Part shown: positions 45,454 to 55,559 of the stretch, in pieces
Position numbering within the stretch: the first letter of the stretch is position 1
Layout of the letters: every line of letters starts with the position of its first letter
From: CAVTND01 sp963735955
GTDB taxonomy: Bacteria > Pseudomonadota > Gammaproteobacteria > Burkholderiales > Burkholderiaceae_F
DNA length: 64,000 nt
Assembly: GCA_963735955.1 (NCBI GenBank)
Contig: CAVTND010000016.1
Coordinates: forward strand, 310,001 to 374,000
Reading direction: 5' to 3'
The notes under the pieces: model-generated
The model's database searches: none
What the model was told of the DNA's origin: nothing
The model's input: the letters and a program-made list of their open reading frames with translations, nothing else
Made by a program: the position numbers and the translations under genes

Positions 45454-45999
45454 GTGGCCAGCACCTTGTTGCTCTATTCGAGCGTCTATGGCCTGTCGCG
45501 CCAGATCTGCGAGCGTCTTCAGGCGAGCCTCAAGGGTCGGGGCGAGCGGGCCGAGGTGGCGCCAATCGACGGCAAGGTCGATCCGGCGGCGTTCGATGCG
45601 ATTGTGATTGGCGCCAGCATCCGCTACGGCAAGCACAACCCTGCAGTGCTCGAATTCATCCGTTCGCACGTCGCGCTGCTGGAGTCCAGGCCGAGCGCAC
45701 TGTTTTCGGTCAACCTGGTTGCGCGCAAGGCCAACAAGAACACGCCGCAGTCCAACCCCTACCTGAAGAAGCTGGTGGCGCAATCGCCGTGGAAGCCCGG
45801 GCTGCTCGGCGTGTTTGCAGGTGAACTCGACTACTCGCGTTACGGTCCGCTCGACAAACAGATCATTCGGCTGATCATGTGGATCACCGACGGGCCGACC
45901 GATCTCAGCACCAGGGTCGTGTACACCGACTGGGAAGAGGTCGAGCGGTTTGCTGCGCGATTCGCCGCTCAGCTTGCTCTCTCATCGAGCCGGCCGTAA
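45454..45999 (+). CDS. hemG: Menaquinone-dependent protoporphyrinogen IX dehydrogenase
   Basis: 181-residue FMN-binding flavodoxin-like protein starting at GTG 45454. 'LLLYSSVYGLSRQICERL' is the FMN phosphate loop (variant of the usual TxxGxT), 'VIGASIRYGKHNP' and 'FSVNLVARK.NKNTP' match HemG. It oxidises protoporphyrinogen IX in heme synthesis using a quinone. It ends 18 bases inside the convergent cysteine synthase gene, so the two share their 3' ends. Confidence 0.88.
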   Translation: MASTLLLYSSVYGLSRQICERLQASLKGRGERAEVAPIDGKVDPAAFDAIVIGASIRYGKHNPAVLEFIRSHVALLESRPSALFSVNLVARKANKNTPQSNPYLKKLVAQSPWKPGLLGVFAGELDYSRYGPLDKQIIRLIMWITDGPTDLSTRVVYTDWEEVERFAARFAAQLALSSSRP

Positions 46000-46986
46000 C
46001 CCTGCACTCGCCGAAGGTACTTCAAAACCCTTCTCGCGCAACCAGGACGGATTGAATAGCCGCTGTGCGTAGAGGCCGCCGCGATCAGCGAGCAAGGTGA
46101 CAATCGTGTGGCCTGGGCCCAGATCACGCGCGATCCGCATCGCGGCCTCGACATTGATGCCGCTCGAGCCGCCGACAAACAGCCCCTCTTCGTGCAGCAG
46201 CCGATAGACCATCCTGACACAGCTTGGATCGTCGATCGAGACCGCGTCGTCGATCGGCGTGCCTTCAAGGTTGGCCGTTAAGCGCGTCGTACCGATTCCT
46301 TCGGTGATCGAGCTTCCCTCTGCCTTCAAGTCGCCGGTCTTGACCCAGTTGTAAAGCGCGCTGCCCTGCGGGTCGGCGAGGACAATACGCACGTCGGAGT
46401 TGCGCTCTTTCAGGTAACGGGCAACGCCCGCCAGCGTGCCGCCGGTTCCTGTCGAGCAGGTGAAAGCGTCGATCCTGCCGTCGGTATCGCGCCACAGTTC
46501 GGGGCCGGTTGTCTCGTAGTGAGCCTGGCGGTTGACGACGTTGTCGAATTGATTGGCCCAGATCGCGTTCGGCAACTCAGCCGCCAATCGCGATGCAATC
46601 TTCTGATAGTTGTCGGGATCGACATAGGGCTTCGGTGGAACCGGCCGCACCTCGGCACCGAGCGTGCGCAGCAAGTCCATTTTCTCGGGCGACTGGTTAT
46701 CCGGAATTACGATCACGCAGCGGTAGCCGCGCTCGGCGCAGATGTGCGCAAGGCCAATCCCGGTGTTGCCGGCGGTTCCCTCGACCACCGTTCCGCCGGG
46801 TTTCAGCGCACCGCTGCGCTCGGCGGCAGAAATGATGAAGAGCGCGGCGCGATCCTTGACCGAACCGCCGGGATTGAGGAACTCGGCCTTGCACAGAATA
46901 TTGCACCCGGTCTCGGCGCTCAGTTTGTCGAGGCGGATCAGCGGCGTGTTGCCGACGGTTCCACTGAATCCAGTCCGAATGTTCAT
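45982..46986 (-). CDS. cysK: Cysteine synthase (O-acetylserine sulfhydrylase)
   Basis: PLP enzyme making cysteine from O-acetylserine and sulfide. Motifs: 'VGNTPLIRL', PLP lysine in 'NPGGSVKDRAA', 'EGTAGNTGIG', phosphate-binding 'STGTGGTLAG', and 'GGSSGINVEAA'. ATG 46986 is chosen. An in-frame TTG at 47010 is possible. Length about 334 residues, slightly long for CysK but like CysK2/CBS-domain-free PLP synthases. Its 3' end overlaps hemG. A short stray copy of its N-terminal region is present at 47908-47988. Confidence 0.9.
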   Translation of the reverse strand: MNIRTGFSGTVGNTPLIRLDKLSAETGCNILCKAEFLNPGGSVKDRAALFIISAAERSGALKPGGTVVEGTAGNTGIGLAHICAERGYRCVIVIPDNQSPEKMDLLRTLGAEVRPVPPKPYVDPDNYQKIASRLAAELPNAIWANQFDNVVNRQAHYETTGPELWRDTDGRIDAFTCSTGTGGTLAGVARYLKERNSDVRIVLADPQGSALYNWVKTGDLKAEGSSITEGIGTTRLTANLEGTPIDDAVSIDDPSCVRMVYRLLHEEGLFVGGSSGINVEAAMRIARDLGPGHTIVTLLADRGGLYAQRLFNPSWLREKGFEVPSASAGLRPAR

Positions 46987-47108
46987 GCGCGTGTTCGCGA
47001 TAGATTCCAACTGCCAAATCAGCCTACAGCAAGCAACGCTGGAGTCGGACGCACAGCTTAGCTTGACATTGCGGCCGGCCTGGCGCGCTGCTCGGCACCG
47101 CGGTTGCG

Positions 47109-47717
47109 TCAGCGGGGTGCGGTCGGTGCGGCCTTCGAGTTCGCGGGCGGTGCCGGTGGCGGCGGCAGCGAGCGGCCCGGCTTGGTGACTTCCGCAATTA
47201 CGTCGTTGGTGATGTCGTACGCCGGATCGGAGTAGACCAGCGCGCCACGGTCGTAGACGATGGTCCCGCCCTTGCGCCGCGCGACCTCACCAGCGGCCTT
47301 GGCGATGTCCTGCAGGATCTGTGCGCGCGACGCCTGGATCTTCTGCTGCAGGTCGCCCTGCGTCTTCGCCAGCAGTTGCTGGCCTTCGGACTGCTTGGCC
47401 TGCAGCGCTTGCCCCGTCTTCTGGCCTTCCACGCGGATGACGTCTTTCTGGGAAGCAGCGAGCGTGGGGTCGTCAAACTTCGTCTGCTGCTCCTTGAGTT
47501 TTTCGGCCAGCGTGCGCGCCTCGCCTTCGAGCTTCTTCAGCTGCTCCGTCGCTTTCTGTTCATCGGCACGGAGCGCAGCCTGCTGCTGCTTGGTCTGCGG
47601 ATGCACCTCGAAAACCTTGACCATGTCGACGACGAACACCTTGGGCGCCGGCTGGGCGGCGGCAAACAGCGGCACGCAACAGGCGGTCGCGAGCAGGAGA
47701 CGGTACAGTGGCTTCAA
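47109..47717 (-). CDS. OmpH/Skp-family periplasmic chaperone-like protein
   Basis: 202 residues with a signal peptide ending 'PLFAAA-QPA'. The mature start 'KVFVVDMVKVFEVHPQTK' and the long coiled-coil region (many Gln, Lys, Glu) are typical of OmpH/Skp, which holds outer-membrane proteins in transit. The C-terminal 'DPAYDITNDVIAEV' is the conserved end, with an unusual Pro/Ala tail. The canonical Skp sits between bamA and lpxD, so this lone copy is likely a paralogue. Confidence 0.85.
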   Translation of the reverse strand: MKPLYRLLLATACCVPLFAAAQPAPKVFVVDMVKVFEVHPQTKQQQAALRADEQKATEQLKKLEGEARTLAEKLKEQQTKFDDPTLAASQKDVIRVEGQKTGQALQAKQSEGQQLLAKTQGDLQQKIQASRAQILQDIAKAAGEVARRKGGTIVYDRGALVYSDPAYDITNDVIAEVTKPGRSLPPPPAPPANSKAAPTAPR

Positions 47718-47907
47718 AGGATTCCCGGTTCAGGCAAGACGCGAAGCGTACCGCTTTCGAGCGCTGTGCCGACATGCAGGGCTTCAACCTGTACGCGGCC
47801 GTACGCTGCGCTGCCGAGGACCGCAGGTCGCTCGCGCAACCATCCCGCACCATCACCCGCCCGGCGTGCAGACGCGCAGAACCCCGGCCTTGATGGCCTC
47901 CGCCGGC

Positions 47908-47988
47908 CTTCAGTGCTCTACTGTGCTCGGCCGCGCGAATTATGAAGAGCGCGGCGCGATCCTTGACTGAACCGCCGGGATTGAGGGG
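47908..47988 (-). pseudogene. Short duplicated fragment of cysK
   Basis: This stretch repeats part of cysK (46802-46880), including about 45 nearly identical bases encoding the PLP-lysine region 'NPGGSVKDRAALFII'. Upstream of the match the similarity decays, and downstream it stops at once. No start codon or ribosome site is present. It is therefore a remnant of a duplication or a second cysK gene lost by deletion. It occupies the gap between the OmpH-like gene and the glycosyltransferase, which holds no other feature. Confidence 0.75.
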
Positions 47989-48005
47989 ATCGTGTCGGCT
48001 GAATA

Positions 48006-48794
48006 TCAGAACCCCGCCGAAAGCGGATCGTGACTCTTTCGTTTCAGGCTTTGCCATAGACCCCGCGGGTAGAGGCCACGGCGCAACAGATGGCCGGCTA
48101 CCATGATGACGATCTGGGCGATGTCGGCGACCGGGCGGAAGTGGCTGGCGCGAACACTGCCATAGAGAGCAGGAACGCGCACAGCTCGCGTGTCGCAGGC
48201 GAGGTGCCCGCATTCGATCAGCAACTCGCTCTCGAATACAAAGCCCTTGCGCCGGCTGCCGGCCGCAACCGGATACCGTGGTGCAAGCTTTGGCAGTACG
48301 ACTCGAAGAATCTCGGCGGGATACAGGCGGAAGCCGGATTGGCTGTCAATGACCCGGTAGCCCGATGCCCACGCAATCCAGAAATTGGCAAAACGGTTGG
48401 CGCGATAGCGGGCACTTGGAATGTTTTCACGGTCGGCCAGACGGGCACCGACGATGATTGAGCCCGGGGCCTTCGCCGCCTCTTCGATCAGGCGCGGAAT
48501 ATCGTCCGGCCGATGCTGACCGTCTCCATCCATTGTCATGACGCGCTCGGCGCCGTCAGCGAGCGCAAGCTGCATGCCGTCAATCAGCGCCCGCGCCTTG
48601 CCTTCGTTGCGCACATGTCGCAGGAGCCGCACCCGCGCCTCCTCGGGAACTGCCGCCAGGCAGTTGTCTGACGAACCGTCGTCGACGATGATCACCTCGT
48701 CAATGGCGCGTGGCTCCTGTTGGAGTACCGCTTCGACCAGCCCGCCGAGCGTGCGGCCTTCGTTGTACACGGGGATCACGAGAACGGTCTTCAT
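48006..48794 (-). CDS. Family 2 glycosyltransferase of the aryl-polyene-type cluster
   Basis: 262 residues from ATG 48794. GT-A fold with 'VLVIPVYNEGRTLGGLV', 'VIIVDDGSSDN' and the metal-binding 'MTMDGDGQHRPDDI', typical of GT2 enzymes using nucleotide or lipid-linked sugars. In pigment-lipid clusters GT2 proteins may decorate the lipid headgroup. It is the last gene of the minus-strand cluster, 73 bases after the dehydratase. The C-terminal part is basic and ends 'HDPLSAGF'. The acceptor is not known. Confidence 0.9.
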   Translation of the reverse strand: MKTVLVIPVYNEGRTLGGLVEAVLQQEPRAIDEVIIVDDGSSDNCLAAVPEEARVRLLRHVRNEGKARALIDGMQLALADGAERVMTMDGDGQHRPDDIPRLIEEAAKAPGSIIVGARLADRENIPSARYRANRFANFWIAWASGYRVIDSQSGFRLYPAEILRVVLPKLAPRYPVAAGSRRKGFVFESELLIECGHLACDTRAVRVPALYGSVRASHFRPVADIAQIVIMVAGHLLRRGLYPRGLWQSLKRKSHDPLSAGF

Positions 48795-48866
48795 CTTCGC
48801 CAAAATCCGGCTCTTCCTTGATGGCGACGATCCGTTCGGCGATGTGCAGGTCTGGTTGTCATTGCT

Positions 48867-49290
48867 TCACGTCAGTCGAAGAGTCACTTCGCCGCGGGAT
48901 GCGAGTAGATCTCCACCCCTGATCTCGAATACATAGCGCGCGGATTCGGAAGACGCAATCACGCATTGCGCTGAGATCCGCAACGGCTGCGGAAGCCGAT
49001 CGAGGTAAGCAACGAAGACTTGCAGGTCCCTGACCTGAAGCAGAAGGCCGGTGGTCACCGGACCTTGCCCGCCAGCGCGCGTGAGGCAGTGCAGCGTCGC
49101 TGCCTGGGCACCGTACTCGACGCCATGCTGTGCCGGCACGCCCTGCGCCTCGCCAAGCGGGTGGTCGTTGAGCCTGACATTTGCGAGGCAGACGATGCTG
49201 TCGCCAGTCGTCTCCAGAACGGCATCGATCAGGCACATTGCTCCCTTTTGCGGCAGCAGTCGCTCAATCGCCTCGCGGCCAAGTTGTGCG
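48867..49290 (-). CDS. Hotdog-fold 3-hydroxyacyl-ACP dehydratase (ApeP-like)
   Basis: About 140 residues. Conserved hotdog features 'LLPQKGAMCLIDAVLET', 'ANVRLNDHPLGEAQGVPAQHGVEYGAQAATLHC' and 'VRDLQVFVAYLDRL', with the 'HG-EYGAQA' active-site region, match the ApeP-type dehydratase. It would remove water from 3-hydroxyacyl-ACP to form the conjugated polyene. The start codon is uncertain, because no ATG lies near the end of the preceding gene and the frame may begin just inside it, so 49290 is approximate. Confidence 0.8.
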
Positions 49291-49291
49291 G

Positions 49292-50020
49292 TCAGAGCGG
49301 CTCCCGTGTGATGGTCAACACTGCCGCCAGGTGCTTCACAAAGCGACTGCCGACCAGACCGTCCTGACCGCGCGCACGCACTGCAGCTTCCAGCAGTTCT
49401 CCGTCTGCAGCACCCGGCGCGGTTTCGCTCGATACCGTGCAGCGCCATCCGGTTCGAGGGCCGTCGGGCTCGCACCATGCGGCAATCGCAAAGTCCTGCA
49501 GGCCCGGGCGTGCACGTCCAAGCTCGTCGGGGAACTGTCGGCTGCTTGCGATCATCAGCACTGGGCCGCATCGCGTCACTGCTTGCAGTCCCGCCTCCAC
49601 CAGGGCCACCTCCATCGTGTTCTCGCTCGCAGCGATTGCGGTCGAGGGCGCCTGCGACCCGAGCCCGATCGACCAGTAGCCGGCCGGCGCGTTGTGCACC
49701 GAGTTGTGAAACTGCGTCGGCGAGACTGGTTGATGTTCGCGCAATGCACTCAGCAGCCGCAGCAGAACCGCACCGTCGCCTTCGGCGCTGCCAAACACCA
49801 GAGGTGTGTCCTTCACCAGCTCGGGCGGCCGGCTGCTGACCAGCCGCTCGCCAGCTCGCAACGCGAAACTCGTCAGCGGATTGAGCCGGCGGCGCTCGGC
49901 GGCCGGAAGACTCAGAACCGGCAGCGCCGATTCGCACGCAACGCCTGCGCCGGCGCACTGCAGTTCCGACAGGGATGTGCACCAGACCCAGTCCGAAACG
50001 CGGAAAGCGAATGTACTCAT
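49292..50020 (-). CDS. Ketosynthase-like chain-length factor
   Basis: 242 residues. ATG 50018-50020 overlaps the ketosynthase stop by four bases. It contains 'VSDWVWCTSLSELQ', 'ALPVLSLPAAERRRLNPLTSFALRAGE', 'FGSAEGDGAVLLRLLSAL' and 'TQFHNSVHNAPAGYWSIGL', a sequence type seen in the N-terminal ketosynthase-like (Ketoacyl-synt_2) partner of aryl-polyene systems. It lacks the catalytic Cys, as expected for a chain-length factor. It should form a dimer with the adjacent ketosynthase and set polyene length. Confidence 0.82.
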   Translation of the reverse strand: MSTFAFRVSDWVWCTSLSELQCAGAGVACESALPVLSLPAAERRRLNPLTSFALRAGERLVSSRPPELVKDTPLVFGSAEGDGAVLLRLLSALREHQPVSPTQFHNSVHNAPAGYWSIGLGSQAPSTAIAASENTMEVALVEAGLQAVTRCGPVLMIASSRQFPDELGRARPGLQDFAIAAWCEPDGPRTGWRCTVSSETAPGAADGELLEAAVRARGQDGLVGSRFVKHLAAVLTITREPL

Positions 50021-51253
50021 CGGTGCGACGAAACCTTCGTGATTCCGATCACCAGCGAGCAGTTGCTGCCACCGAAACCAAACGAGTTCGAGACCACGCG
50101 CTGCAGGGTCGCTGGTTCCGACGTCGTTGCCAGTGCCAGCGAAAACTCGACGTCGCCGGCGGTCGTACCAACATTGGCCGGAACCCGCTGGTGTTCGAGC
50201 GCGAGGTCGCAGATCAACGCTTCGATCGCGCCGGCGGCGCCCAGGCAGTGTCCTGTCGCGCCCTTGGTCGAGCTGCAGGGCGTGGAGCGGCCGAACCGGC
50301 GAACGACGGTCAGTGCTTCGACACGGTCGTTGGCCGAGGTGCCGGTGCCATGCAGGTTGACGTAGTCGATATCGCCCGGTTGCAGCTGAGCACTGGTCAA
50401 CGCCAGCGACATCGCCTGCTCGGCGCCGAGTCCATCAGGATGCGGTGTTGACATGTGATAGCCATCACTCGACTCGCCCGTTCCCAGCAGTGCGGTCATG
50501 CCGTTGCCGTCGGGCACCAGCAGCGCGAAGGCGGCGCCCTCGCCGATCGAAATGCCCGATCGGGTGCGTGCAAATGGCCGCGCTGGGTTCGCACTCAGCA
50601 GTTCGAGCGACGCAAATCCGTAGAGTGTCGTGTAGCACAGTGAATCGACGCCGCCGACCACTGCCGCGTCGCACAAGCCCGCGGCCATGATAGCGAGCTG
50701 CCACGGCGAACACCTTGGCGCTCGACGAGCACGCGGTCGAGACGCAGTGGCTCGGGCCGTCCAGGCCCAGCGCCAGCGCGACGAAGTCGCTGACAGACCC
50801 GAGGCTGTGTCGCAGTCCGAAACGGTCGGATTCGAGCTGGTCCTCGCTGTCCATGCACGGAACAATGTCTTCGGTGTCGAGCATGCCCGAGGTACTGGTG
50901 CCGACAAACACGCCGACGCGTGTGCGACCGAGACGGTGCGCAACGGCCGAGACAGCGCCATCGAAGTCGTCCTCGTGCAAGGCCATCCAAGCCAGGCGAT
51001 GATTGCGACAATCCCACGCTGCGAGGTGTTCGGGCAAGCGGCTCGTTCGACCGGCGCGACGCGGCCGACGTACGTGCGGATGTCCGCTGCGGAGTCGCCG
51101 AACGTATTGGGTTCCAGTCCACACAGCGCCCGCCTGCAGCGCTTCGGCAATCTCGGCGCGGCCGCGACCCAGCGCAGCAGATTCCCGTGAACGCCTCGAT
51201 GGGCAGTGGGTACTGGCGACTCCGGCGCCGCTTTCAGCGTCTTTGTTGCTCAC
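50017..51253 (-). CDS. Beta-ketoacyl-ACP synthase (frame-broken)
   Basis: FabF-like condensing enzyme. Catalytic Cys in 'CVSTACSSSAKVF', His in 'NLHGTGTSAND' and second His in 'KGATGHCLGAAGAIEA' are all intact. 'GFGGSNCSLV' is the C-terminal signature. The start is taken as GTG 51253 but is uncertain, since the N-terminal 100 codons are split across frames ('PLPIEAFTG', 'GVFVGTSTSG') with changes near 51200, 51080 and 50720. It would extend an aryl starter with malonyl-ACP. The four-base overlap with the chain-length factor supports joint translation. Confidence 0.85.
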
Positions 51254-51347
51254 GACGGATCCGATCGATGCACCCGGCTAGCCCGCCGCACGAAGGCGGC
51301 CGACGTCCCTCGCGGAGGGACCCGCGCGCGAGCCGCGAGGGAGGAAC

Positions 51348-53700
51348 TCACGCTGCGTAGCCGGCGCCGCGGTTGCGCGTCGCAATGAGCCAGGCGAGCC
51401 CGACGATGATACCGACGACGACCGTCTGCCCGACCGACTCGACGACGCGGATGCCGCTCAGCCCGAACGCGCCGAACACTGCCAGCGTGGTTGCACTGGC
51501 GATGATCAGCGAGAACACCGTATGCGCCCGGCGATCGTCGTCGTCTGGCGCGCCCGGCGGCGCGTGTATGAACAGTGAGTAGTTGGTGATGACGCCCAGA
51601 ACCAGCATCAGTGCCACGAGGTTGAATACCGTCAACGGCCCGAATCGAGTCGCACGAGTGCTGCGGTCAGCAACAAAGCGGTAACCACCGGGATCATCAC
51701 GCCGGATGCCGACAGCCAGTGAGCGCCGGTCGAGCGCAATGACGAGGAAGATCGCGAACACGCAGAGCAGCAGCAATCTCATCAGCCGTTCCCGCACCGC
51801 CGTCAGCAGCGCGCTCAGCTGGGCGCGCGGCTCGAACCATTCGACGGTGACCGGGAGATCCCCTATGACCAGGCGGGCCGAGGCCAGCAGTTCTTCGGCG
51901 CGAAGCGCGCCCGGCGATCGGCACCAGCCCCAGTGACCGACCGTCGACCGGAAGCAGCAGGCCTTCGACGCGCTGCCTGAACAATCCATCCGGCAGCGCT
52001 GCCTGCGTGAGTACTGCAGAGCGCATCTGCCGGACACTCTCGAGGAACGGCTCAAACGCGTCCGCATTGAACGCAGTGCCCTGCACCGCCCGTTCGAGCA
52101 GTGGCGCGCAGCACGGCGACCTCGGGCATAGCCGCAAGTCGCTGCTGCTGCGTCCGGACGCTCGGCAGATAGCGCGCCGCAAGATCGAATGTCTCGACCA
52201 CGCCGTTCGACTGCAATGCAGGCAATGCCGGCAGCCATGCCTCCTGCGCCTGCAGCACCGCTTCATCGTCGGCACCGGCAAACAGCAGCACGCCTTGGTC
52301 GAGCGGCAAACCGGCCGCACTGCGAAGAGCACGATCAGCGGCAATGCGGTCGGCCGGCAGCGGATTGATGGCCGCGACACCATCGTCCCAGACCGGCGAC
52401 GCCAGCGACAGCACGAGCAGAGCGCCGACTGCCGCGAGCAATTTGCGCGATGTGTTCACGCCGGCCTTCAAGCCGAGCCGCAATTCAGCCATGTCGGCGA
52501 AATGCGCGCGACCCGCGGCGGTGACCAGGTCGGCGTACTGGCAGGATCGAGCAGGTCCGGCAGCAGCCATCGCGCGGCCGTGCCCGCGACCAGCAGTCCG
52601 ACACCGCACAGCAAGGCCGAGTTGCTGCAGGCCGCGGAACTGCGCCAGCAGCAGCACCGCGAAGGCAGCTGTACTGGTCAGCACGGCCAGCCGCAAGGTC
52701 GGCCAGATGCGGCGCGCTTCGGCTCCCAGCGGCTGCCCGGGCCGTGCCTGCGTCAGCAGATATGACGCGTAGTCCGAGCCTTCGTCGACCAGGATGCAGG
52801 CGAAGGCGACCGCGAGCAGGTTGACGTCACCGAAGAACACGTGAGTCAAGACGCCACCGGCCGCAATCCCGAGTGCGACCGGAAGCAGACAGCACGACCG
52901 GCAGCAGCCGTCGATAGCCGAGGTAAAGAATGAGCGTGACCAGGAACGGCACTGACCCAGCCGAGCCGTTCGACGCGTGCGCGTGTCCGATCGCCGGGCT
53001 TCGGCAGCGAGCAGTCCGAGGCCGGTGTACTTCAGTTGCGGCACGCCGCACTGCCGCGGCCTCGCGTGCAGGATGGCCGCCTCGACCGCCTCTGTGCCGG
53101 CTGCATCGTCCCCGACTACGCGCGTAGTCGCGATGATCAAGCGTCCGTGCCGCCCCTGGTGAACCACACACCGTGCCGCAGCGGCAAGCGCGTGCCGCTG
53201 CTCCATTGTTCGGCCAGGTGCAGCGTTTCGAGGGTCGGATCGAGCGGCAGCAACTGCTTGACCAGCCAGGCGCGCGCGTCGGCCAGCATGGCCTCGGCTC
53301 GCTGCAGGCTGCGCCTTAAGGCCGATCTCGGCAAACGTCGCGGGGCTCGATCCGATCGCTCAGGCGATAGCGAAACGGGAGCAACGGCTCGACCTCGGCG
53401 GCCAGCAATCCGGAGTCGCCGTTGTGCACGGTCGAGAATGCGCCGGATGCGCGCAGATCGCCGACACCAGCGGCGGCTGGCATCGGCGGCGCGCCGTCGT
53501 TGACGGCGCCGACAGCACGATCAGGACTAGCCGGCCAGCCAGGGCCGCGCTGCAACGCCACCGACCAGTCGAGTTGCGGCGTCGGGCGACCGGCCGACGA
53601 CGAAACGGCTGAGATCGGCGTCGACCGACACTCGCGTAAGCGCCGAGCCCGAGCGCCAGGGCCAACCACCACAGCGCGAGGCGACGGTGCGGCTCAACGC
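51348..53700 (-). CDS. MMPL/RND-type lipid exporter (frame-broken)
   Basis: Large multi-helix inner-membrane protein. The C-terminal part 'FNLVALMLVLGVITNYSLFIHAPP' and 'SATTLAVFGAFGLSGIRVVESVGQTVVVGIIVGLAWLIA' and the middle 'LTHVFFGDVNLLAVAFACILVDEGSDYASYLLTQARPG' are typical MMPL helices. The start region is 'LALWWLALALGLGAYASV'. About 780 residues are expected. Frame changes occur repeatedly (at least seven, for example near 53520, 53340, 53130, 52880, 52570, 52110 and 51930). In pigment-lipid clusters this protein moves the acylated product to the outer membrane. Ends at TGA 51348-51350. Confidence 0.78.
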
Positions 53701-53709
53701 CAGCGCGGT

Positions 53710-54290
53710 CTATCGCGTCAGCTGGTGACTGTCTTGTCGCCGCTGCGCTCTAGCACCTCGATCTCGTCCACCGTCGCCGCCGCTGCCGGCCAGTCGGATC
53801 CGCGGATCACGGTATCGGTCGACGCGCGGCTCAAGATTCAGCGTCCACCGCTCAATCGACCCCTCGGCGCTCGCGCGGTACAGCGTGTCGAGTTCGCTTC
53901 AACTGGCCACTGAGCACCGCGCGCAGCGTCTGCACCAGCGAAGCCGGCGGGGACTGCCGCCGATCAGGCCGAGATTACCGTTTGCGTATCCCGCCGCGCT
54001 CGATCGTGACCTGCGATCCTTCGATCACGACGATCTCGGGCATCGGTTGCCGTCGTTTCGCGCTCGAGCCGTTCGGGCGGCGAGTAGCGCAGTACGCCGC
54101 TCGGATACCAGCGGCGCCTTCAGCAGTGCGCGTGGTCCGCACTTCTCGGAAACGGACTTCGGGCGACACCGCAGCGGCGACGCGCTGCAGTATCTCCGCC
54201 GGCGTCATCGGCGGCCTGCGCGCTGCGCGACGAGCAGCAGCCGGCGCGAGCGCGAGCGTAGCCCGGCGCGACGCGGAGCGTCACGTGCGC
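53710..54290 (-). CDS. LolA-like outer-membrane lipid carrier (frame-broken)
   Basis: About 190 residues after correction. Visible: a basic and hydrophobic N-terminus ('RRLLLVAQRAG'), then 'MTPAEILQRVAAAVSPEVRFREVRTT', a LolA-like start, a fragment 'ERGGIRKR' and the C-terminal end 'SHQLTR' before the exporter. LolA-like proteins in such clusters ferry the lipid across the periplasm. Frame changes near 54215, 54110, 53985 and 53890 make the ends approximate. I cannot verify the signal peptide. Confidence 0.6.
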
Positions 54291-55263
54291 GGTTCCGTCG
54301 GCTTCGCTGCCCGGTTCTCGCCGGCTGTCCGTGCCAGAAGTCGTAGAAGTTGAACCAGTTCAGCGGATACGCGCGTGCATAGACTTCGAGATGACGCGCG
54401 AAAGATGCGGCGGCCTGCGCCGCGACGAAATCCATCGCGATCGCGCGCTGACGTGGTCGCCGCGTCCGGGGTTCGGCCATCGGCTCGAAGTAGACTCGAG
54501 TAGCTCGTCACCGTCGAGCACCGCGCACGCGAATACGACTCGGATTTCGAGCAGCGCGCCAGCCGATAGCGCGCCGACCGGAAACGGCGCGTCCTCGCCC
54601 ATGAACGGCACCGACACGGTGCGCTCGGCAAGCGGCGAGCGATCCGCCAGGATGCCGACGATGTCGCCGCGCTCGATCGCTTCGCGGATCGTCAAGCATC
54701 GTTCCTGGCCGGCCGGCAAAGATCACGTCGCGCGCGAGCTCCGGATTGACCGCATCGAGCACTCGCTGCATCTTGCGCGCGTTGGCGACATACATCAGCG
54801 GCCGAATGCGCCGTCCGCAGGCGCGCTCGCCGACGCCGCGCAGTGCCTCGAAACTTCCGAGATGCGCACCGACGGATGATCAATCCGCTTGCGCCCGGCA
54901 AGCACCGCTTCCGACCGGCTTCGACTCCATGCACACGTACGGGGATGCCGTGCGCTTCGCGCGAGAGCCAGTAGACGCGGTCTAGCACCATGCGCGCGAA
55001 GGTCAGGTAATGCTCGAACACCTCCGACCTGCGCGGCGCTCGTGCCCAGCGCGCGCGTCAGGAACTGACGTGACGCCACGACCTGCCGCGGCGAGAAAGA
55101 CGACGAAGTAGGCGACGATCGGATACAGCAGCAGCGTGACCCAGCCTGCGCGGGAACCAGCGTGCCAGCCGAACGATTAGCTGCCAGCAGGCACGGGCTG
55201 CCGCGCTCGGGCGCCCGCGTCCAGTCGCGGTACGCGGTCCTTCAGTCCGCGAGCTGATGCCAT
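54235..55263 (-). CDS. Lysophospholipid/LpxL-type acyltransferase (frame-broken)
   Basis: Inner-membrane acyltransferase. Fragments in order: 'VASRQFLTRALGTSAA', 'FEHYLTFARMVLDRVYWLSREAHG', 'MYVANARKMQRVLDAVNPELARDVIFAGRPG', 'TIREAIERGDIVGILADRSPLAERTVSVPFMGE' and 'YARAYPLNWFNFYDFWHG', the last a typical ending. The order matches the LpxL/HtrB family in aryl-polyene clusters. It starts at ATG 55263, overlapping the dehydratase end by 22 bases. Breaks occur near 55200, 54860, 54700, 54500 and 54400. It attaches a fatty acyl or pigment chain to the lipid anchor. Confidence 0.78.
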
Positions 55264-55552
55264 CGCTCCGGGCGCAACGGTTCGCCGTCGACCATCATTT
55301 CTACGGAGCCGCTCGTGTCGTCGATCGGTGCGACGTCACTTCGATTGGCTCGCCGGGGCGCACCGGACGCAGGAACTTCATGCGCTCGATGGCAGCGAGC
55401 ACATGACCGGCGTTGCTCGAGTGCAGCGCCACGAATCGCAGCAGCATGGCCGCCGGCACGATCGGATCACCGGGAAAATGTCCCGCAAGCGCCGGATGGG
55501 CCGGATCGACGCTATACCTGAGCGTCAATGCCTCAGCGACATCGGAGGGCAT
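55242..55552 (-). CDS. FabZ-like 3-hydroxyacyl-ACP dehydratase (ApeI-like)
   Basis: About 103 residues. ATG 55552, stop TGA 55242-55244. The active-site block 'HPALAGHFPGDPIVPAAMLLRFV' is the FabZ/FabA-type sequence (His in 'GHFPGDPIVP'), followed by 'IERMKFLRPVRPGEPIEV'. The C-terminal end 'PLRPERWHQLAD' is in a shifted frame after about 55320. With the ApeP-like gene this is the second dehydratase of the cluster; the two are thought to act on different chain stages. Confidence 0.8.
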
Positions 55553-55559
55553 GCACCTC

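Noticed and set aside
45982..45999. Possible regulatory role of the hemG-cysK 3' overlap
   Set aside because: An 18-base convergent overlap is common in compact genomes. There is no sign of antisense control.
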